Origin: Oerskovia turbata
GTDB lineage: Bacteria > Actinomycetota > Actinomycetes > Actinomycetales > Cellulomonadaceae
Length of the DNA stretch: 64,000 nt
Reading direction: 5' to 3'
Assembly: GCF_000718325.1 (NCBI RefSeq)
Contig: NZ_JOFV01000004.1
Span: 124,001-188,000, forward strand
Shown: positions 63,760-64,000 of the stretch, in pieces
Layout of the letters: every line of letters starts with the position of its first letter
How positions within the stretch are numbered: position 1 is the first letter of the stretch
The notes under the pieces: model-generated
Database searches by the model: none
The model's input: the letters and a program-made list of their open reading frames with translations, nothing else
Told to the model about the DNA's origin: nothing
Position numbers and translations under genes: made by a program

Positions 63760-64000
63760 GGTGCCCTCGGGTCCGCAGCGCGAGGCCCTGTCCCACGTCT
63801 CCTGCGTTCGGTGCGGCTCGACCGGCCAGGTCGGCCACGGTCCAGGCGAGCCGGAGGACCCGGTCGGCACCGCGCAGCGAGAGGGTGCCGCGGTCGAGTG
63901 CGGTGTCGATACCTGCGAGCAGCCTGGGGTCCGGCCCGAGCCGTTCGCGCAGCCATGTACCGGGCACCTCGGCGTTCGTGCCCCACGGGGTCCCGGCGAG
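63752..64000 (-). CDS. comM: ComM/YifB-type Mg-chelatase-like AAA protein, C-terminal end (5' part outside window)
   Basis: Only the last 82 codons are present and the frame is open to the window edge. The visible end (GTPWGTNAEVPGTWLRERLG, DTALDRGTLSLRGADRVLRLAWTVADLAG) matches the C-terminal domain of YifB/ComM proteins, which migrate branched DNA during transformation. The motor motifs lie outside. Its stop lies within the first codons of dprA (8-base overlap). Confidence 0.88.
   Translation of the reverse strand, partial: LAGTPWGTNAEVPGTWLRERLGPDPRLLAGIDTALDRGTLSLRGADRVLRLAWTVADLAGRAAPNAGDVGQGLALRTRGHHG

Noticed and set aside
1..64000. tRNA genes, rRNA genes, CRISPR arrays, insertion sequences, prophage or att sites
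   Set aside because: None was recognised. The repeats found are short tandem arrays or hairpins, and no transposase, integrase of a mobile element (XerC is the housekeeping type) or regular spacer array is present.

Overview
The window is a stretch of a high-GC actinobacterial chromosome. Gene content and order (clgR-pgsA-ftsK, rnj-dapA, rpsO-pnp-M16 peptidase, rimP-nusA-ylxR-infB-rbfA-truB-ribF, proS, ispG-rseP-dxr, rpsB-tsf-pyrH-frr-cdsA-rlmN, xerC-dprA-comM) match the conserved core block of Actinobacteria. The dominance of GTG/ATG starts without Shine-Dalgarno sequences and the protein sequences suggest Micrococcales, of the Cellulomonas/Oerskovia/Promicromonospora kind. That placement is an inference from memory of protein families; no search was run.

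Left part (1-24,220): the end of an Lhr-type helicase gene and a Nei-type DNA glycosylase read rightward. Then come clgR, a cinA-type gene, pgsA and ftsK (leftward), a metallo-beta-lactamase fold hydrolase and an Imm51-like protein (convergent), rnj and dapA (leftward), a gabD-azlC-azlD run and an acetyltransferase (rightward), dapB with a small membrane protein, an M16 peptidase, pnp and rpsO (leftward). A leftward NarL-type two-component system stands back to back with a rightward FtsX-type ABC transporter.

Middle part (24,290-34,357): this is the accessory region. A leftward operon encodes a secreted LamG-like protein, then a giant secreted RHS/YD-repeat polymorphic toxin with a HINT domain, then a small probable immunity protein. 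The RHS gene is split by a -1 frameshift whose junction is a heptamer of the form X XXY YYZ. The toxin tip and the immunity gene are clearly AT-richer than everything else, which suggests a swapped-in cassette.

Right part (34,633-64,000): an ABC-type pair (DUF6297-like membrane protein plus ATPase) sits behind ribF and truB. It is followed by the translation block rbfA, infB, ylxR, nusA, rimP, a DUF4439-type lipoprotein, proS, an Fpg-type glycosylase, the ispG-rseP-dxr isoprenoid/site-2-protease block, a DivIVA-domain protein, rlmN, cdsA, frr, pyrH, tsf, rpsB, an M23 peptidase-like protein, xerC, dprA and the end of comM.

Transcription signals are unusually legible. Ten genes have an NANNNT -10 box exactly 6-7 nt before the start codon, which is the signature of leaderless mRNAs. 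rpsO and rpsB instead have TAGACT boxes with long structured leaders, pnp has a structured leader of the Actino-pnp type, and infB is preceded by three linked minicistrons. I saw no tRNA, rRNA, CRISPR array, insertion sequence or prophage.
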